DNA of 47,713 nt, taken from Paludibacteraceae bacterium. Its GTDB lineage: Bacteria; Bacteroidota; Bacteroidia; Bacteroidales; Paludibacteraceae. Where the stretch lies: assembly GCA_017527905.1 (NCBI GenBank), contig JAFXPK010000043.1, positions 1 to 47,713 on the forward strand. Reading direction: 5' to 3'. The notes under the pieces are model-generated. The model searched no databases. It worked only from the letters and a program-made list of their open reading frames with translations, and was not told where the DNA came from. Shown here piece by piece: positions 8,654-18,369 of this stretch. Within the stretch, counting starts at the first letter, position 1. The number at the start of each line of letters is the position of its first letter. A program made the translations under genes and the position numbers.

Positions 8654-9505
8654 ATGAACAAAACTATAGCAACCATCGTGTTGATAGCTGCGCTGTTCGG
8701 TTGGACAGGCGGTTTGTACGCAGAGAATACGCAGATCAATATCTCCTTGGGCGGAGGCTTACACCCTATCCAATACGAGACGAAAGTGGGTTCCTCCTCG
8801 CCTGGTGGTGGTGTGATGTTCCAATGCCAATACCAATATTTTTTCAAAGGAATCATAGGCCTTGGCACAGGCGTGGGCATTGATTACTATAACGCTTCTA
8901 CGGAGATCGACGAGACATTCGAATCGGAGATCAACGATCCTATCGTAGGCGGTCCTTACACGCTCCGCACCATCTTCGAGGATTGGAAGGAAAAGCAGAC
9001 CCTATTGATGGCAGAAATACCTGTGGGCATCTACGGCAAGGTGAAGATGGGCAGAACGGTGAGCCTCATCCTCGGCGCGGGTGTTAAGGTGGGCATCCCG
9101 GTCATCAAGAACTACGAGATGACGGACGGAACGATCGAGACCAGAGCCTATTTCGGAGGCAATATGGACACGGAGGTGCGTGACTTACCTCACCACGGAC
9201 TTTATGTGGATAAGCAACAAAAGAGAGGGGACATCGTCACCAATACGATCTGCACCTCCATCTATGCGGATATGATGTTTTGTTTTAGGATGAACAAAGG
9301 CACCTGGTTCCACTGCGGATTCTACTTCTCGAAGGGTATGACGGACATCGCGGAGCACCACGAATCCATGGAGGGCAACAATTACCACGGCATCCTCAAC
9401 AGTGATTTGACCGACAAATGCGTGCCGATGAGCGTAGGTGCGAAACTAGGCGTTTCCCTCTTCCCGTCGAAAGGCTCCGACAGAGGCACTTCCGGCAAAT
9501 GGTAA
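8654..9505 (+). CDS. Outer-membrane beta-barrel protein, paralogue of the barrel part of the OmpA protein at 32734-34092
   Basis: A 283-aa protein with a signal peptide (residues 1-23) and alternating aromatic beta-strands such as LGGGLHPIQYE, GLGTGVGIDYYNAS and GAKLGVSLFP. It aligns along most of its length with residues about 20-285 of the 452-aa OmpA-type protein. Shared landmarks are SxGGGLH, W.E.Q..L..EIP.G.Y, LPHHG.Y, G.YF..G.TD.A..H and Y.G.LNS...DK. It lacks the OmpA C-terminal domain. The start lies 8 bp after the 1,457-aa gene, with an AAAGGAA sequence between that could serve as ribosome binding site, so the two genes are surely co-transcribed. A role as outer-membrane partner or anchor of that surface protein is inferred. 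Confidence 0.75.
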   Translation: MNKTIATIVLIAALFGWTGGLYAENTQINISLGGGLHPIQYETKVGSSSPGGGVMFQCQYQYFFKGIIGLGTGVGIDYYNASTEIDETFESEINDPIVGGPYTLRTIFEDWKEKQTLLMAEIPVGIYGKVKMGRTVSLILGAGVKVGIPVIKNYEMTDGTIETRAYFGGNMDTEVRDLPHHGLYVDKQQKRGDIVTNTICTSIYADMMFCFRMNKGTWFHCGFYFSKGMTDIAEHHESMEGNNYHGILNSDLTDKCVPMSVGAKLGVSLFPSKGSDRGTSGKW

Positions 9506-9527
9506 GAGAGGGATTCCTTGCGGATAT

Positions 9528-10925
9528 TCACCACTTAGGGGCGCCATGCCCGTAGCAGACGTCCATCTCCTTGGTCAGCATAGCCTCCAGCTGTAGGCGT
9601 TCCTTCTTCGCCAGTTCGGAGTCCATGTTCACGCTCGTCATCAAGTAAGGCGCCAAACGGTTGAACTCCTTCTGCTCCTCCGTGTAACCTGCGGGATTCA
9701 CGAGGATATCGCCTGTGAAGAGAACATTGTCCAAAAGGATCACCATCTCCCCCTTGCTATGTCCCCCATTGCCATTGTAGAACTTAAAATCCATGCCGTG
9801 GATGGTCTGGCTACCTGCCAATATGCCTGCCGCATGTTCTTCCTCCTCCACAACCGCCAACCGGGACATCTCCGGCGGAGAGTAGTGGGACAGTATCTTG
9901 CTGATTCTCACATAAGGTTCATGTTGTTTGTATTGCTCCCTGAAGTTAGGCAGTGAAGCGTTTTCCAGGCGGAAATTCTCATACATGGAACGGTTCACGT
10001 AGATCGTGTCGAAGAGGGAGACCATACCCAGATGGTCGATGTCGGGATGTGTGACAATCAGGCTCTTAGGTTTGGAACAGAAATCCTCGAACAGGACGCT
10101 AAGCAGTTTAACCATCTCCTCCCGGTAGATGGCGAACCCGCTATCCACGCACACATACCCCTTCCCGTTCGAGATCACGTAGACGTTCGACCCGCACTCC
10201 GGCTCGATGCAGTGGATGGTGTAATCCTTGTAGGTCTTGCAGGAGACGCGCGGATAGAAGTTCATTCCACGGTACTTGCTCAGCAGATCGGCAAACTTGG
10301 CGATGTATTCGAAGGTCTTGTGCGGGCTCTGGTTCTTATCGTCCAGGAGTTGCATCACCAAGTTGGAGTTGGCTATCAGCTCGTTGATATCCTTCCGCTC
10401 CAAGTCCAGTTTCTTGGCGGCTCCGTTGGCGAAGGAGATGTAGAATACCGTATTGTCCAGGTTCTTCTCCGTCTTGTCGTACGTGATGATGCGCACCTCG
10501 CACAGGTCCGTCACGCTCTTCAGGAACTCGTCGACCTTGAACGGATCGTCGATGTAGAGCGCCATGCGGAAGTATTGGTAAGGCGTGCTGTTCTCCTGCG
10601 AACTGATGTAGGAGATATTAAAATTATACTGGTTGATGAGCTCCAAGACCGGCAACAAAACCCCAGGACGGTCCTGCATCTTGAACTCCATCAGGATCAC
10701 GTTCGCATTATCGTCCTTGAAGAGGAAACCGTCCGTCTTCAGCTCGTCGTAAGCCTGCGCCACCAGTTTCTCCTCACCGGAGACCTCCACGAAAAGGGTA
10801 TGGGTATCGATCGCGTTGTTGTAGCTGACGCGGGTGATGTTAAGGCCCAGCTCCGATATGATCCTCACCATTTTCAGGAAGGATCCGGGGCGGTCGGGAA
10901 TATTCGTTATGAATGTTTTCTTCAT
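9528..10925 (-). CDS. ACT-ACT-MBL fusion: two ACT-like domains plus metallo-beta-lactamase-fold hydrolase
   Basis: A 465-aa cytoplasmic protein. Residues 1-70 (FITNIPDRPGSFLKMVRIIS) and about 77-150 (MEFKMQDRPGVLLPVLELIN) are ACT-like ligand-binding domains with the DRPG turn. From about residue 235 an MBL fold carries THPDIDHLG (about 292), GGHSKG (about 388), FTGDIL (about 402) and a C-terminal GHGAPKW. The first metal motif is HxDxDH rather than HxHxDH, so Asp replaces the second His, a variant also known in other MBL enzymes. Substrate is unknown; the ACT domains suggest amino-acid-type allosteric control. It lies 5 bp downstream of the 117-aa membrane protein and is convergent with the barrel gene, 22 bp away. 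Confidence 0.8.
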   Translation of the reverse strand: MKKTFITNIPDRPGSFLKMVRIISELGLNITRVSYNNAIDTHTLFVEVSGEEKLVAQAYDELKTDGFLFKDDNANVILMEFKMQDRPGVLLPVLELINQYNFNISYISSQENSTPYQYFRMALYIDDPFKVDEFLKSVTDLCEVRIITYDKTEKNLDNTVFYISFANGAAKKLDLERKDINELIANSNLVMQLLDDKNQSPHKTFEYIAKFADLLSKYRGMNFYPRVSCKTYKDYTIHCIEPECGSNVYVISNGKGYVCVDSGFAIYREEMVKLLSVLFEDFCSKPKSLIVTHPDIDHLGMVSLFDTIYVNRSMYENFRLENASLPNFREQYKQHEPYVRISKILSHYSPPEMSRLAVVEEEEHAAGILAGSQTIHGMDFKFYNGNGGHSKGEMVILLDNVLFTGDILVNPAGYTEEQKEFNRLAPYLMTSVNMDSELAKKERLQLEAMLTKEMDVCYGHGAPKW

Positions 10926-10930
10926 TGGTC

Positions 10931-11284
10931 TTACTTGTGGCGTTTATAGGTGTATTCCCCGAAATTGTACCATAGCACGCAGGTGTCTCCTAACGAGTAG
11001 CTGCCGCAATAGTAGGGGCTCACCTCGCTACTGACAATCTCCTTCGATCCTACCAACTCACAATCGATGAATGGAATATCATGGGGGTTAGCTTCCAATC
11101 CATGTTTCGACAAGCAGGTGGTCCTCTTGTTGTAGATTCGTATAATCACCCCCAATTCCTCATGAGGCTCGGCGACCGGCATCGTCAGGAAATAATACAA
11201 TCCTCCAAAAACGACGACGGAGAGGACCAAAATGGTGGCTACGACCAACACCCGGGGTGAAACAATAGGTTCTTTTTCCCTCAT
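10931..11284 (-). CDS. Single-pass membrane protein of unknown function
   Basis: A 117-aa protein. Residues 12-34 form one transmembrane helix (VLVVATILVLSVVVFGGLYY), preceded by a short charged N-terminus, so the C-terminal 80 residues should be periplasmic. That part has four Cys (TTCLS, IDCEL, YYCGS, DTCVL), which may form disulfides. It is the first gene of a two-gene unit with the ACT-MBL protein (5-bp gap). No family recognised. Confidence 0.65.
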   Translation of the reverse strand: MREKEPIVSPRVLVVATILVLSVVVFGGLYYFLTMPVAEPHEELGVIIRIYNKRTTCLSKHGLEANPHDIPFIDCELVGSKEIVSSEVSPYYCGSYSLGDTCVLWYNFGEYTYKRHK

Positions 11285-11315
11285 AAATCCAATTGTTTAA
11301 GCGAATTAAAAAACA

Positions 11316-11350
11316 AAAAGGTCTCGAGCCAAACAACCCGAGACCTTTTC
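11316..11350 (-). terminator. Rho-independent terminator of the phosphoglucomutase gene
   Basis: Stem GGTCTCG (11320-11326) with CGAGACC (11339-11345), flanked by A- and T-runs on both sides, so it could act in both directions. It lies 29 bp past the phosphoglucomutase stop. Confidence 0.85.
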
Positions 11351-11378
11351 TTTTCGTTATTAGAAGGTTAAATACCTA

Positions 11379-13121
11379 CTAGAGGTTCAAAGACTTCTTG
11401 ATAGCCTCCACCTTCGTGTTAGCTACGTCGCAAGCCTTCTTGTATTCAGAAGCATCCTTCATGTCACCTTTCACCTCGATGTAGAACTTAATCTTAGGCT
11501 CAGTACCGGAAGGACGGACGCTCACCTTCGTACCATCCTCGGTAAACCATTGGAGGACGTTAGCGGTCTCAGGCATCACGATATCCTCAACCTTTCCGCA
11601 CTTGATGCAAGTCTGCTTCAAAGATTTGAAGTCCTTCACCAACTTAACCGGAGAACCAGCCAACTCCTTCGGAGGGTTCTGGCGGAAGTTCTCCATCATC
11701 GCCTTGATCTCGTCAGCACCGCTCTTGCCTGGCTTCACCACGCTGATGGCGCTTTCTCTTTGGAATCCGTACTCCTTGTAGATGTTCATGAGCAACTCGT
11801 AGAGCGTCATGCCGTTATCCTTCGCCCAAGCAGCGATCTCGCAGATGAGGCAGATGGAAGCCGGTGAATCCTTGTCGCGTACCTTGTCGTAAGGCAAGAA
11901 GCCGAATGACTCCTCTCCACCTCCGATGTACTTCTCCTTTCCTTCGTTCATGCGGATTCTGTAGGCGATCCACTTGAAGCCCGTGTATTCGTCGTAGAGC
12001 TTCACGTTGTTCTTGTCGGCGATCTCACGGATCAGCTCGGAAGTCACGATGGTCTTCACCAAGAACTCGTTGCCCTTCAGTTTGCCCAACTTCTTCATGT
12101 TAGTGATGATGTAGTAGCAGAACATCATGCAAGTCTGGTTACCGTTGATGATCACCCACTCGCCCTTGTCATCGCGGCACACGATAGCCAAGCGGTCTGC
12201 GTCAGGGTCGGAAGCGATCACGAGGTCAGCGCCAAGCTTCGTACCCAGGTTCATACCCATCGTCATCGCCTCGGCGTTCTCCGGGTTCGGAGACTTCACC
12301 GTAGGGAAGTTGCCGTCGATCACCATTTGCTCAGGCACGACGTTGATATTCTGGAAACCCCAAGAGCGCAGGCACAATGGGATGATCACGCGTCCCGTAC
12401 CATGCAATGGGGAATAAACGATATTCAAATTCTTTTGACGGTTGATGACATCCTGATCCACCATGGCCTCTTTCACAGCCATCATGTAGTCATAGTCCAT
12501 CTCTCCACCGATGATTGTGATGAGGTCCTTGTTAGGCGTGAACTTCACGTCAGAGATCTGCACCTTGTTCACCTCATCGATGATGCCCTTGTCGTGAGGG
12601 GCAAGCACCTGTGCGCCATCGTCCCAATAAGCCTTGTAACCATTGTACTCCTTCGGGTTATGGGAAGCTGTGATGTTCACACCGCTCTGGCAACCCAGCT
12701 GACGGATAGCGAAAGAGATTTCAGGAGTCGGACGGAGACTCTCGAACAAGTAGGCGTGAATACCGTTGGCGGAGAAGATATCAGCCACGATCTCCGCGAA
12801 GAGTCGGGAATTGTTGCGGCAGTCATGACCTACCACCACGCTGATCTCCTTCTTGCCGGCGAATGCCTTCTTCAAGTAGTTGGCGAGACCTTGGGTAGCC
12901 ATACCCACCACGTATTTGTTCATGCGGTTGGTGCCGACACCCATGATGCCACGAAGACCTCCTGTACCGAATTCGAGGTTTTGGTAAAAAGCGTCAATCA
13001 AATCCGTTTTGTCGGGATTGTCCAGTAAGCGTTGAACCTCACTTTTCGTCTCTGCGTCGAAATCACCCTTCAACCAGGCGTTAGCTCTGGCGGTAACCTC
13101 CTGCAATAATGCGTTATCCAT
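11379..13121 (-). CDS. pgcA: Phosphoglucomutase / phosphomannomutase (alpha-D-phosphohexomutase)
   Basis: A 580-aa cytoplasmic enzyme interconverting hexose 1- and 6-phosphates. All four family signatures are present: phosphoserine loop TASHNP (151-156, active Ser153), metal loop DPDADR (about 305), sugar-binding GGGEESFG (about 405) and phosphate-binding RPSGTEPK (about 541). The length fits the long PgcA/PGM2-like subgroup rather than the 450-aa PMM/PGM proteins. It supplies glucose 1-phosphate for nucleotide sugars. Upstream is nagB, 115 bp away with a terminator-like structure between, so it may be partly read through from nagB. No TAnnTTTG box is seen just upstream. Confidence 0.93.
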   Translation of the reverse strand: MDNALLQEVTARANAWLKGDFDAETKSEVQRLLDNPDKTDLIDAFYQNLEFGTGGLRGIMGVGTNRMNKYVVGMATQGLANYLKKAFAGKKEISVVVGHDCRNNSRLFAEIVADIFSANGIHAYLFESLRPTPEISFAIRQLGCQSGVNITASHNPKEYNGYKAYWDDGAQVLAPHDKGIIDEVNKVQISDVKFTPNKDLITIIGGEMDYDYMMAVKEAMVDQDVINRQKNLNIVYSPLHGTGRVIIPLCLRSWGFQNINVVPEQMVIDGNFPTVKSPNPENAEAMTMGMNLGTKLGADLVIASDPDADRLAIVCRDDKGEWVIINGNQTCMMFCYYIITNMKKLGKLKGNEFLVKTIVTSELIREIADKNNVKLYDEYTGFKWIAYRIRMNEGKEKYIGGGEESFGFLPYDKVRDKDSPASICLICEIAAWAKDNGMTLYELLMNIYKEYGFQRESAISVVKPGKSGADEIKAMMENFRQNPPKELAGSPVKLVKDFKSLKQTCIKCGKVEDIVMPETANVLQWFTEDGTKVSVRPSGTEPKIKFYIEVKGDMKDASEYKKACDVANTKVEAIKKSLNL

Positions 13122-13144
13122 TCTGTTTTATATTAGGTTATACG

Positions 13145-13179
13145 AAAAAAAATGGTCGGGCTGGCAATGCGGCCCTCCA
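13145..13179 (-). terminator. Probable terminator downstream of nagB
   Basis: On the minus strand TGG-A-GGGC pairs with GCCC-GA-CCA around a 10-nt loop, followed at once by eight T. An upstream GC-rich hairpin (13199-13221, CTCCCCT with AGAGGAG) makes most of the nagB-phosphoglucomutase gap structured. Confidence 0.55.
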
Positions 13180-13235
13180 TGTCAGTTGAAGACGAGGAGG
13201 CTCCCCTCTAAGAGGAGAACCTGCCCCGGCTATAT

Positions 13236-14030
13236 TTACAATAAGTTTTCCTTCTCGATATCCTTGAAGTAACGGTAAGTGGAGACCTTCAACTCGAAGG
13301 TAGCCAACTCGTCACATACGATGATACCCTTCTGGTGCAATTGCAATGCGCTCAAAGTGCACATTTGGCAAACACCACCCTCGATGGCCTGTTGCAAAGC
13401 GCGTGCCTTGTTGTAGCCGCTCACGAGGATCATCACCTCCTTGGCGTCCATGATGGTGCCCACACCTACGGTCAATGCTGAGGTAGGAACCTTGCTCATG
13501 TCGTTGTCGAAGAAACGTGAGTTGGCGATGATGGTGTCAGTCGTCAAGTGTTTCAGACGAGTGCGGGAAGTCAAGGAAGATCCTGGCTCGTTGAAGGCGA
13601 TGTGACCGTCAGGACCGATACCGCCGACGAAGAGTTGGATGCCACCAGCCTTCTGGATGCGTGCCTCATAGTCCGCACACTCCTTCGCGAGGTCCGGAGC
13701 GTTTCCATTCAATATGTTCACCTGGTTCTCAGGAATATCTATATGCTTGAAGAAGTTGTTCCACATGAAAGAGTAGTAGCTCTCAGGATGTTCCTTAGGC
13801 AAGTTGACATACTCGTCCATGTTGAATGTGATCACATTCTTGAAAGAAACAACGCCCGCCTTGTTCAAATTGATAAGTTCACGGTACATGCCGAGAGGTG
13901 AGGAACCCGTAGGCAAACCCAAAACGAACTTACGGTCTGGTGTTGGCTTAAAAGCGTTGATGGTATCCGCCACGTGTTGTGCGGCCCACTTTGAAACGGA
14001 ATCATAATCCGATTGAATAAGAACTCTCAT
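13236..14030 (-). CDS. nagB: Glucosamine-6-phosphate deaminase
   Basis: A 264-aa cytosolic enzyme converting glucosamine 6-phosphate to fructose 6-phosphate and ammonia. The catalytic residues fall at the same numbers as in E. coli NagB: Asp72 (NMDEY), Asp141 and His143 (GPDGH) and Glu148 (NEPGSS). The phosphate-binding TGSSPL is at 41-46. Length matches the family (266 aa in E. coli). It follows lgt by 30 bp and probably shares the secA-lgt transcript, then ends at a terminator-like hairpin. Confidence 0.95.
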   Translation of the reverse strand: MRVLIQSDYDSVSKWAAQHVADTINAFKPTPDRKFVLGLPTGSSPLGMYRELINLNKAGVVSFKNVITFNMDEYVNLPKEHPESYYSFMWNNFFKHIDIPENQVNILNGNAPDLAKECADYEARIQKAGGIQLFVGGIGPDGHIAFNEPGSSLTSRTRLKHLTTDTIIANSRFFDNDMSKVPTSALTVGVGTIMDAKEVMILVSGYNKARALQQAIEGGVCQMCTLSALQLHQKGIIVCDELATFELKVSTYRYFKDIEKENLL

Positions 14031-14060
14031 ATATAAATTTTATAAAGTTAAGAAGCATGT

Positions 14061-14909
14061 TTATTCATGGGTGATCTTCAGTCCTCCCTCTTTCCTCATC
14101 TGCCCGATGGACTTGTAAAGCATGTATATGCCCCACAGAATCAACGGCACACTCAACCACTGTCCCATATTGAGCGTCATGTCCTCCTCAAAATCCTCCT
14201 GATTGTTCTTAATGAACTCCAACAAGAAGCGGGTCAAGAAGACACCGATCAGGAAGACGCCGAATATAAAGCCTTCGAACTTACGGGCATTGGTTTTCCA
14301 GTAAAGGAACATCAGGATGCTGAATGTCACCAGGCAATAGAGCGCCTCGTATATCTGTGTCGGATGACTCGGTGCAGAGAAGACCGGATCCGCGCCAGCC
14401 TGCCAATGGTGGATGTTCTTGATAAACTCGAAAGCCCACGGCACATCCGTCGCATGACCATATATCTCATGGTTCATCAAATTGCCGAGTCGAATGCACG
14501 CTCCACCAATGGCGACCGCGATGACAATTCGATCCATAACCCAAATATAAGTTTTTTTCGCGACATATTTGTTGAATAGCCACAAAGAAATTACGATACC
14601 GCACGCACCTCCATGACTTGACAAACCTCCCTTCCACACACAAAGCACATCAGCGAGATTCGAGAAATAGTATTTCGGATCATAGAAGAAGCAATGCCCG
14701 ACACGTGCGCCGACCACCGTTCCGACCAACATATAAAGGAAGAGCTTGTCCAACTGGTCTTGCTTCATCCCTTCCCGCTCGTAGATTTTCGATTCCACCC
14801 AATAGCCCAGAAAGAAAGCCAAAGCCCACATCAAACCGTACCAACGGATGGTCAACGGACCGATGGAAACGATATCGGGATCAACAGTCCAAGTGACATA
14901 CGACAACAT
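14061..14909 (-). CDS. lgt: Prolipoprotein diacylglyceryl transferase
   Basis: A 282-aa inner-membrane enzyme that moves diacylglycerol from phosphatidylglycerol to the lipobox Cys of prelipoproteins. It has about seven transmembrane helices. Key residues include HGG (99-101) and the signature R140-x-G-N143...E148...G151, which matches Arg143, Asn146 and Gly154 of E. coli Lgt with a three-residue offset. It starts 16 bp after the secA stop, so the two are almost certainly co-transcribed, linking export with lipoprotein maturation. Confidence 0.93.
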   Translation of the reverse strand: MLSYVTWTVDPDIVSIGPLTIRWYGLMWALAFFLGYWVESKIYEREGMKQDQLDKLFLYMLVGTVVGARVGHCFFYDPKYYFSNLADVLCVWKGGLSSHGGACGIVISLWLFNKYVAKKTYIWVMDRIVIAVAIGGACIRLGNLMNHEIYGHATDVPWAFEFIKNIHHWQAGADPVFSAPSHPTQIYEALYCLVTFSILMFLYWKTNARKFEGFIFGVFLIGVFLTRFLLEFIKNNQEDFEEDMTLNMGQWLSVPLILWGIYMLYKSIGQMRKEGGLKITHE

Positions 14910-14925
14910 ACTTCAACCGTGATTA

Positions 14926-17900
14926 TTAAAGATCCTTACCATGACAATTCTTGAACTTCTTGCCAGAGCCACAAGGACACGGATCGTTTCTGCCCACACG
15001 AGGCTCCGCGCGAACTGGTTCGATGCGTCTCGGAGGCTGAGGTCCGCGCTCCACAGAATCAGAGCGGTTCTCCACATATTGGGACTTGTCCTCGGTCTTC
15101 TCAGGGGCAGCCTCCCTCACTTCCTCAGGGGAACGTTGCTGAACAGGGATCTGCGCACGCATCAGGATGGAAACCGTGCTGAAGTTCGTGTCCGTCTGCA
15201 TTCTTTCATACAAGCCGAAAGACTCCAACTTGTATATCGTCAACGGATCCTTCTGCTCATAGCTTGCGTTCTGTACGGAGTGACGCAACTCATCCATCTC
15301 ACGAAGATGACGCTTCCAATACTCGTCGATGTTATGCAACATGATCGCGCGCTCAAGCGACTTGATGATCGCCTTTCCTTCCGTCTCATATGCCTCCTTC
15401 AGGTTGACAGGGATGTTGTATCCTATCGTGCTACCATCCGTGATAGGGATAATGATATTCTGGAAATGCTCGCCCTGCTCCTCGTACACACGTTTGATGA
15501 CAGGATTAGCGATGCTGGCGATGTTATCCATCTTACGTTTGAAGCTCTCCATCGCAGCGCTGAAAAGCCTATCCGCAACCTCTTCCATCTTCAGGTTCCT
15601 AAACTCACCTTCCGATATAGGAGGCTCTATCGCGAACACACGAAGAGATTCTTCCAAGAAATAATCGTATTGATAGAGCGGCTTCGAGTTCTTCACGATC
15701 GTCATCACCGCACCATAGATCATGTTCATCGTGTTCACACCCAGACGCTCGCCCAACAAAGTCTGACGTCTCCTGCGGTAAACCACCTCACGTTGTTTGT
15801 TCATCACATCGTCATACTCCAGCAAGCGCTTACGGACACCGAAATGGTTCTCCTCCACCTTCTTCTGCGCACGCTCGATGGACTTCGATATCATGTTGTG
15901 CTCGATCATCTCGCCCTCCTTGAATCCCAACTTGTCCATGACGCCAGAGATTCTCTCTGAACCGAACAGACGCATCAGGTTGTCTTCGAGGGATACGAAG
16001 AATACGGATGAACCCGGGTCTCCTTGACGTCCCGAACGACCACGCAACTGTCGGTCCACACGACGGGACTCGTGACGCTCCGTACCGATGATGGCCAAAC
16101 CACCAGCCGCCTTCACCTCGTCGGAGAGTTTGATATCGGTACCACGACCGGCCATGTTCGTGGCGATGGTCACGATACTGCGCTGTCCAGCCTTGGCGAC
16201 AATCTCCGCCTCCTTCTGGTGCAATTTAGCGTTCAATACGTTATGCTCTATCTTCCTCATCGTCAGCATTTTGCTCAACAACTCGGAAATCTCGACGGAT
16301 GTCGTACCCACAAGAACAGGGCGACCCGACTCTACCAATTTCACAATCTCCTCGATGACCGCATTGTACTTCTCCCTCTTGGTGCGGTATACGCGGTCCT
16401 CCATATCAATTCTGGCGATTGGCCTATTCGTAGGAATGACGACGACATCCAACTTGTAGATGTTCCAGAACTCACCAGCCTCCGTCTCAGCGGTACCGGT
16501 CATACCGGCCAACTTGCTGTACATTCTGAAATAGTTCTGCAACGTGATGGTGGCGAAGGTTTGCGTAGCAGCCTCCACCTTCACCCGCTCTTTCGCCTCG
16601 ATGGCTTGGTGCAATCCGTCCGAATAACGACGGCCCTCCATGATACGTCCCGTTTGCTCGTCGACGATCTTCACCTGTCCGTCAATCACCACATACTCCT
16701 GATCTTTGTCGAAGAGCGTATAAGCCTTCAACAGCTGGTCCACCGTATGCACACGTTCCGTCTTAATGGAATAGTTACGCAATATCTCGTCCTTTTTCGC
16801 CTGGAGTTCATTCTCTGGAAGACCCATCATCTCCGCATCAGCCAATTCGGCGCCGACATCCGGCAAGACGAAGAACTGAGGGTCCTCGGAAACGCCCGTC
16901 AACGCATCGATACCCTTGTCGGTCAGATCGATGGTACGGTTCTTCTCGTCGATGACGAAATAGAGAGGATCCGTCGCGATGTGCATGTTCTTATTCTGCT
17001 CCGCGATGTAGAATTCCTCCGTCTTCTGCAATATGGTTCTGTTACCCTGCTCGCTCAAGAATTTGATGAGAGGTTGGTTCTTAGGCAATGCCTTATAGGA
17101 ACGGAAGAGTGCCAACGCACCATCTTCCTGATCTTTCTTATCCTCGGACTTCAGCAAGCGTTTCGCCTCCGTCAGGTAGTTGGTGGCCAACACCTTCTGT
17201 TTTGCGACCAATTGCTCGACACGAGGGCAGAGTTGCTCGAATTGTTGGTCATCTCCCTTAGGCACAGGACCAGAGATGATCAAAGGGGTACGGGCGTCAT
17301 CGATCAGGACGGAGTCGACCTCATCGACAATCGCATAATTGTGTTGACGCTGCACCAACTCGGCAGGATTGTTCGCCATGTTGTCACGGAGGTAATCGAA
17401 ACCGAACTCATTGTTCGTTCCGAATGTGATGTCCGCCGCATATGCTTTACGACGCTCAGCGGAGTTCGGACGATGCTTGTCGATACAATCCACCGTCAAG
17501 CCGTGGAACTCGTACAAAGGCCCCATCCACTCGGAGTCACGTTTAGAGAGGTAATCGTTCACGGTGATGACATGCACGCCACGTCCCGTCAAAGCGTTCA
17601 AGAATACAGGCAAGGTGGCAACCAACGTTTTTCCCTCACCCGTGGCCATCTCGGCGATCTTACCTTTGTGCAACACGACACCACCGATCAGCTGCACATC
17701 GTAGTGAACCATCGTCCATGTCACCTCGTTTCCGCCAGCAATCCAATGGTTGTGGTAAATAGCCTTGTCTCCGTCAATCTCAACGAAATCCTTCGTGGTG
17801 GCCAATTCACGGTCCATATCAGTCGCCGTCACGACAATGCTCTCGTTCTGCGAGAAACGGCGGGCCGTATCTTTCACGATGGCGAACACCTCAGGTAGCA

Positions 17901-18216
17901 CATCGTCCAGCACTCTCTTGTATTTTTCGATGATCTGTTTGTCCAACTCATCTATCTTCGCATAGGTAACCTCCCTTTGCTCGACCTCTTGATTTTCAAC
18001 CTCAGCACGCAAATTGGCCACCTGTGCCTCCTCGTCAGCCACATATTGTTTAATCTTTTCGCGAATTGTCTGCGTACGCGCACGCAACTCATCATTCGTC
18101 AAATTCACCAAAGAGGAATAAACCTCATTTATTTTATCCACATAAGGTCGTATCTCCCGCATATCGCGATCCGCCTTATTTCCAAAAATTTTAGATAAAA
18201 GATCACCGAATCCCAT
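14926..18216 (-). CDS. secA: Preprotein translocase ATPase SecA
   Basis: Motor ATPase of the Sec system, driving unfolded proteins through SecYEG. From the chosen start [18 protein letters not shown] it is 1,096 aa, the long form usual in Bacteroidetes. Motifs: Walker A ATGEGKT (about 192), DEAD-type VDEVDS (about 294), [10 protein letters not shown] and [14 protein letters not shown] in the second motor domain, and a C-terminal zinc finger [17 protein letters not shown] that binds SecB or ribosomes. An in-frame ATG at 18270 would add 18 residues ([14 protein letters not shown]...), but a -7 box lies between the two ATGs (18244-18251), so the downstream ATG is preferred. Confidence 0.95.
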   Translation of the reverse strand: MGFGDLLSKIFGNKADRDMREIRPYVDKINEVYSSLVNLTNDELRARTQTIREKIKQYVADEEAQVANLRAEVENQEVEQREVTYAKIDELDKQIIEKYKRVLDDVLPEVFAIVKDTARRFSQNESIVVTATDMDRELATTKDFVEIDGDKAIYHNHWIAGGNEVTWTMVHYDVQLIGGVVLHKGKIAEMATGEGKTLVATLPVFLNALTGRGVHVITVNDYLSKRDSEWMGPLYEFHGLTVDCIDKHRPNSAERRKAYAADITFGTNNEFGFDYLRDNMANNPAELVQRQHNYAIVDEVDSVLIDDARTPLIISGPVPKGDDQQFEQLCPRVEQLVAKQKVLATNYLTEAKRLLKSEDKKDQEDGALALFRSYKALPKNQPLIKFLSEQGNRTILQKTEEFYIAEQNKNMHIATDPLYFVIDEKNRTIDLTDKGIDALTGVSEDPQFFVLPDVGAELADAEMMGLPENELQAKKDEILRNYSIKTERVHTVDQLLKAYTLFDKDQEYVVIDGQVKIVDEQTGRIMEGRRYSDGLHQAIEAKERVKVEAATQTFATITLQNYFRMYSKLAGMTGTAETEAGEFWNIYKLDVVVIPTNRPIARIDMEDRVYRTKREKYNAVIEEIVKLVESGRPVLVGTTSVEISELLSKMLTMRKIEHNVLNAKLHQKEAEIVAKAGQRSIVTIATNMAGRGTDIKLSDEVKAAGGLAIIGTERHESRRVDRQLRGRSGRQGDPGSSVFFVSLEDNLMRLFGSERISGVMDKLGFKEGEMIEHNMISKSIERAQKKVEENHFGVRKRLLEYDDVMNKQREVVYRRRRQTLLGERLGVNTMNMIYGAVMTIVKNSKPLYQYDYFLEESLRVFAIEPPISEGEFRNLKMEEVADRLFSAAMESFKRKMDNIASIANPVIKRVYEEQGEHFQNIIIPITDGSTIGYNIPVNLKEAYETEGKAIIKSLERAIMLHNIDEYWKRHLREMDELRHSVQNASYEQKDPLTIYKLESFGLYERMQTDTNFSTVSILMRAQIPVQQRSPEEVREAAPEKTEDKSQYVENRSDSVERGPQPPRRIEPVRAEPRVGRNDPCPCGSGKKFKNCHGKDL

Positions 18217-18243
18217 AAAAAAATCATTTTGTATATCAAAGCA

Positions 18244-18251
18244 CAAAAATA
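18244..18251 (-). promoter_or_regulatory. -7 box for the secA operon
   Basis: TATTTTTG on the minus strand matches TAnnTTTG and gives a start near 18237 with a leader of about 21 nt to the ATG at 18216. It decides the secA start. Confidence 0.5.
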
Positions 18252-18306
18252 GAAAAAAAAAGAGTCTCAATCACTTTTTGATGATAAAGTTTTTAAACTT
18301 TTATTG

Positions 18307-18314
18307 TACTTTCG
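18307..18314 (+). promoter_or_regulatory. Weak -7 box upstream of the sugar-phosphate transferase
   Basis: TACTTTCG differs from TAnnTTTG at one position. It is placed about 55 bp before the ATG at 18370. Confidence 0.35.
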
Positions 18315-18369
18315 CGAATGGAATAGAAAGGAACAGTTCCACATAATTCATCGGTTTCACAATTTGTGA

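Noticed and set aside
16024..17898. Long open frame (624 aa) on the + strand opposite secA
   Set aside because: It is fully antisense to the unmistakable secA, has no recognisable domain and arises from codon bias. Similar antisense frames at 10032-10949 and 27622-28806 were rejected for the same reason.
18217..18270. N-terminal extension of SecA with a hydrophobic [11 protein letters not shown] segment
   Set aside because: SecA is cytosolic with no such segment, and a promoter box lies within the extension.
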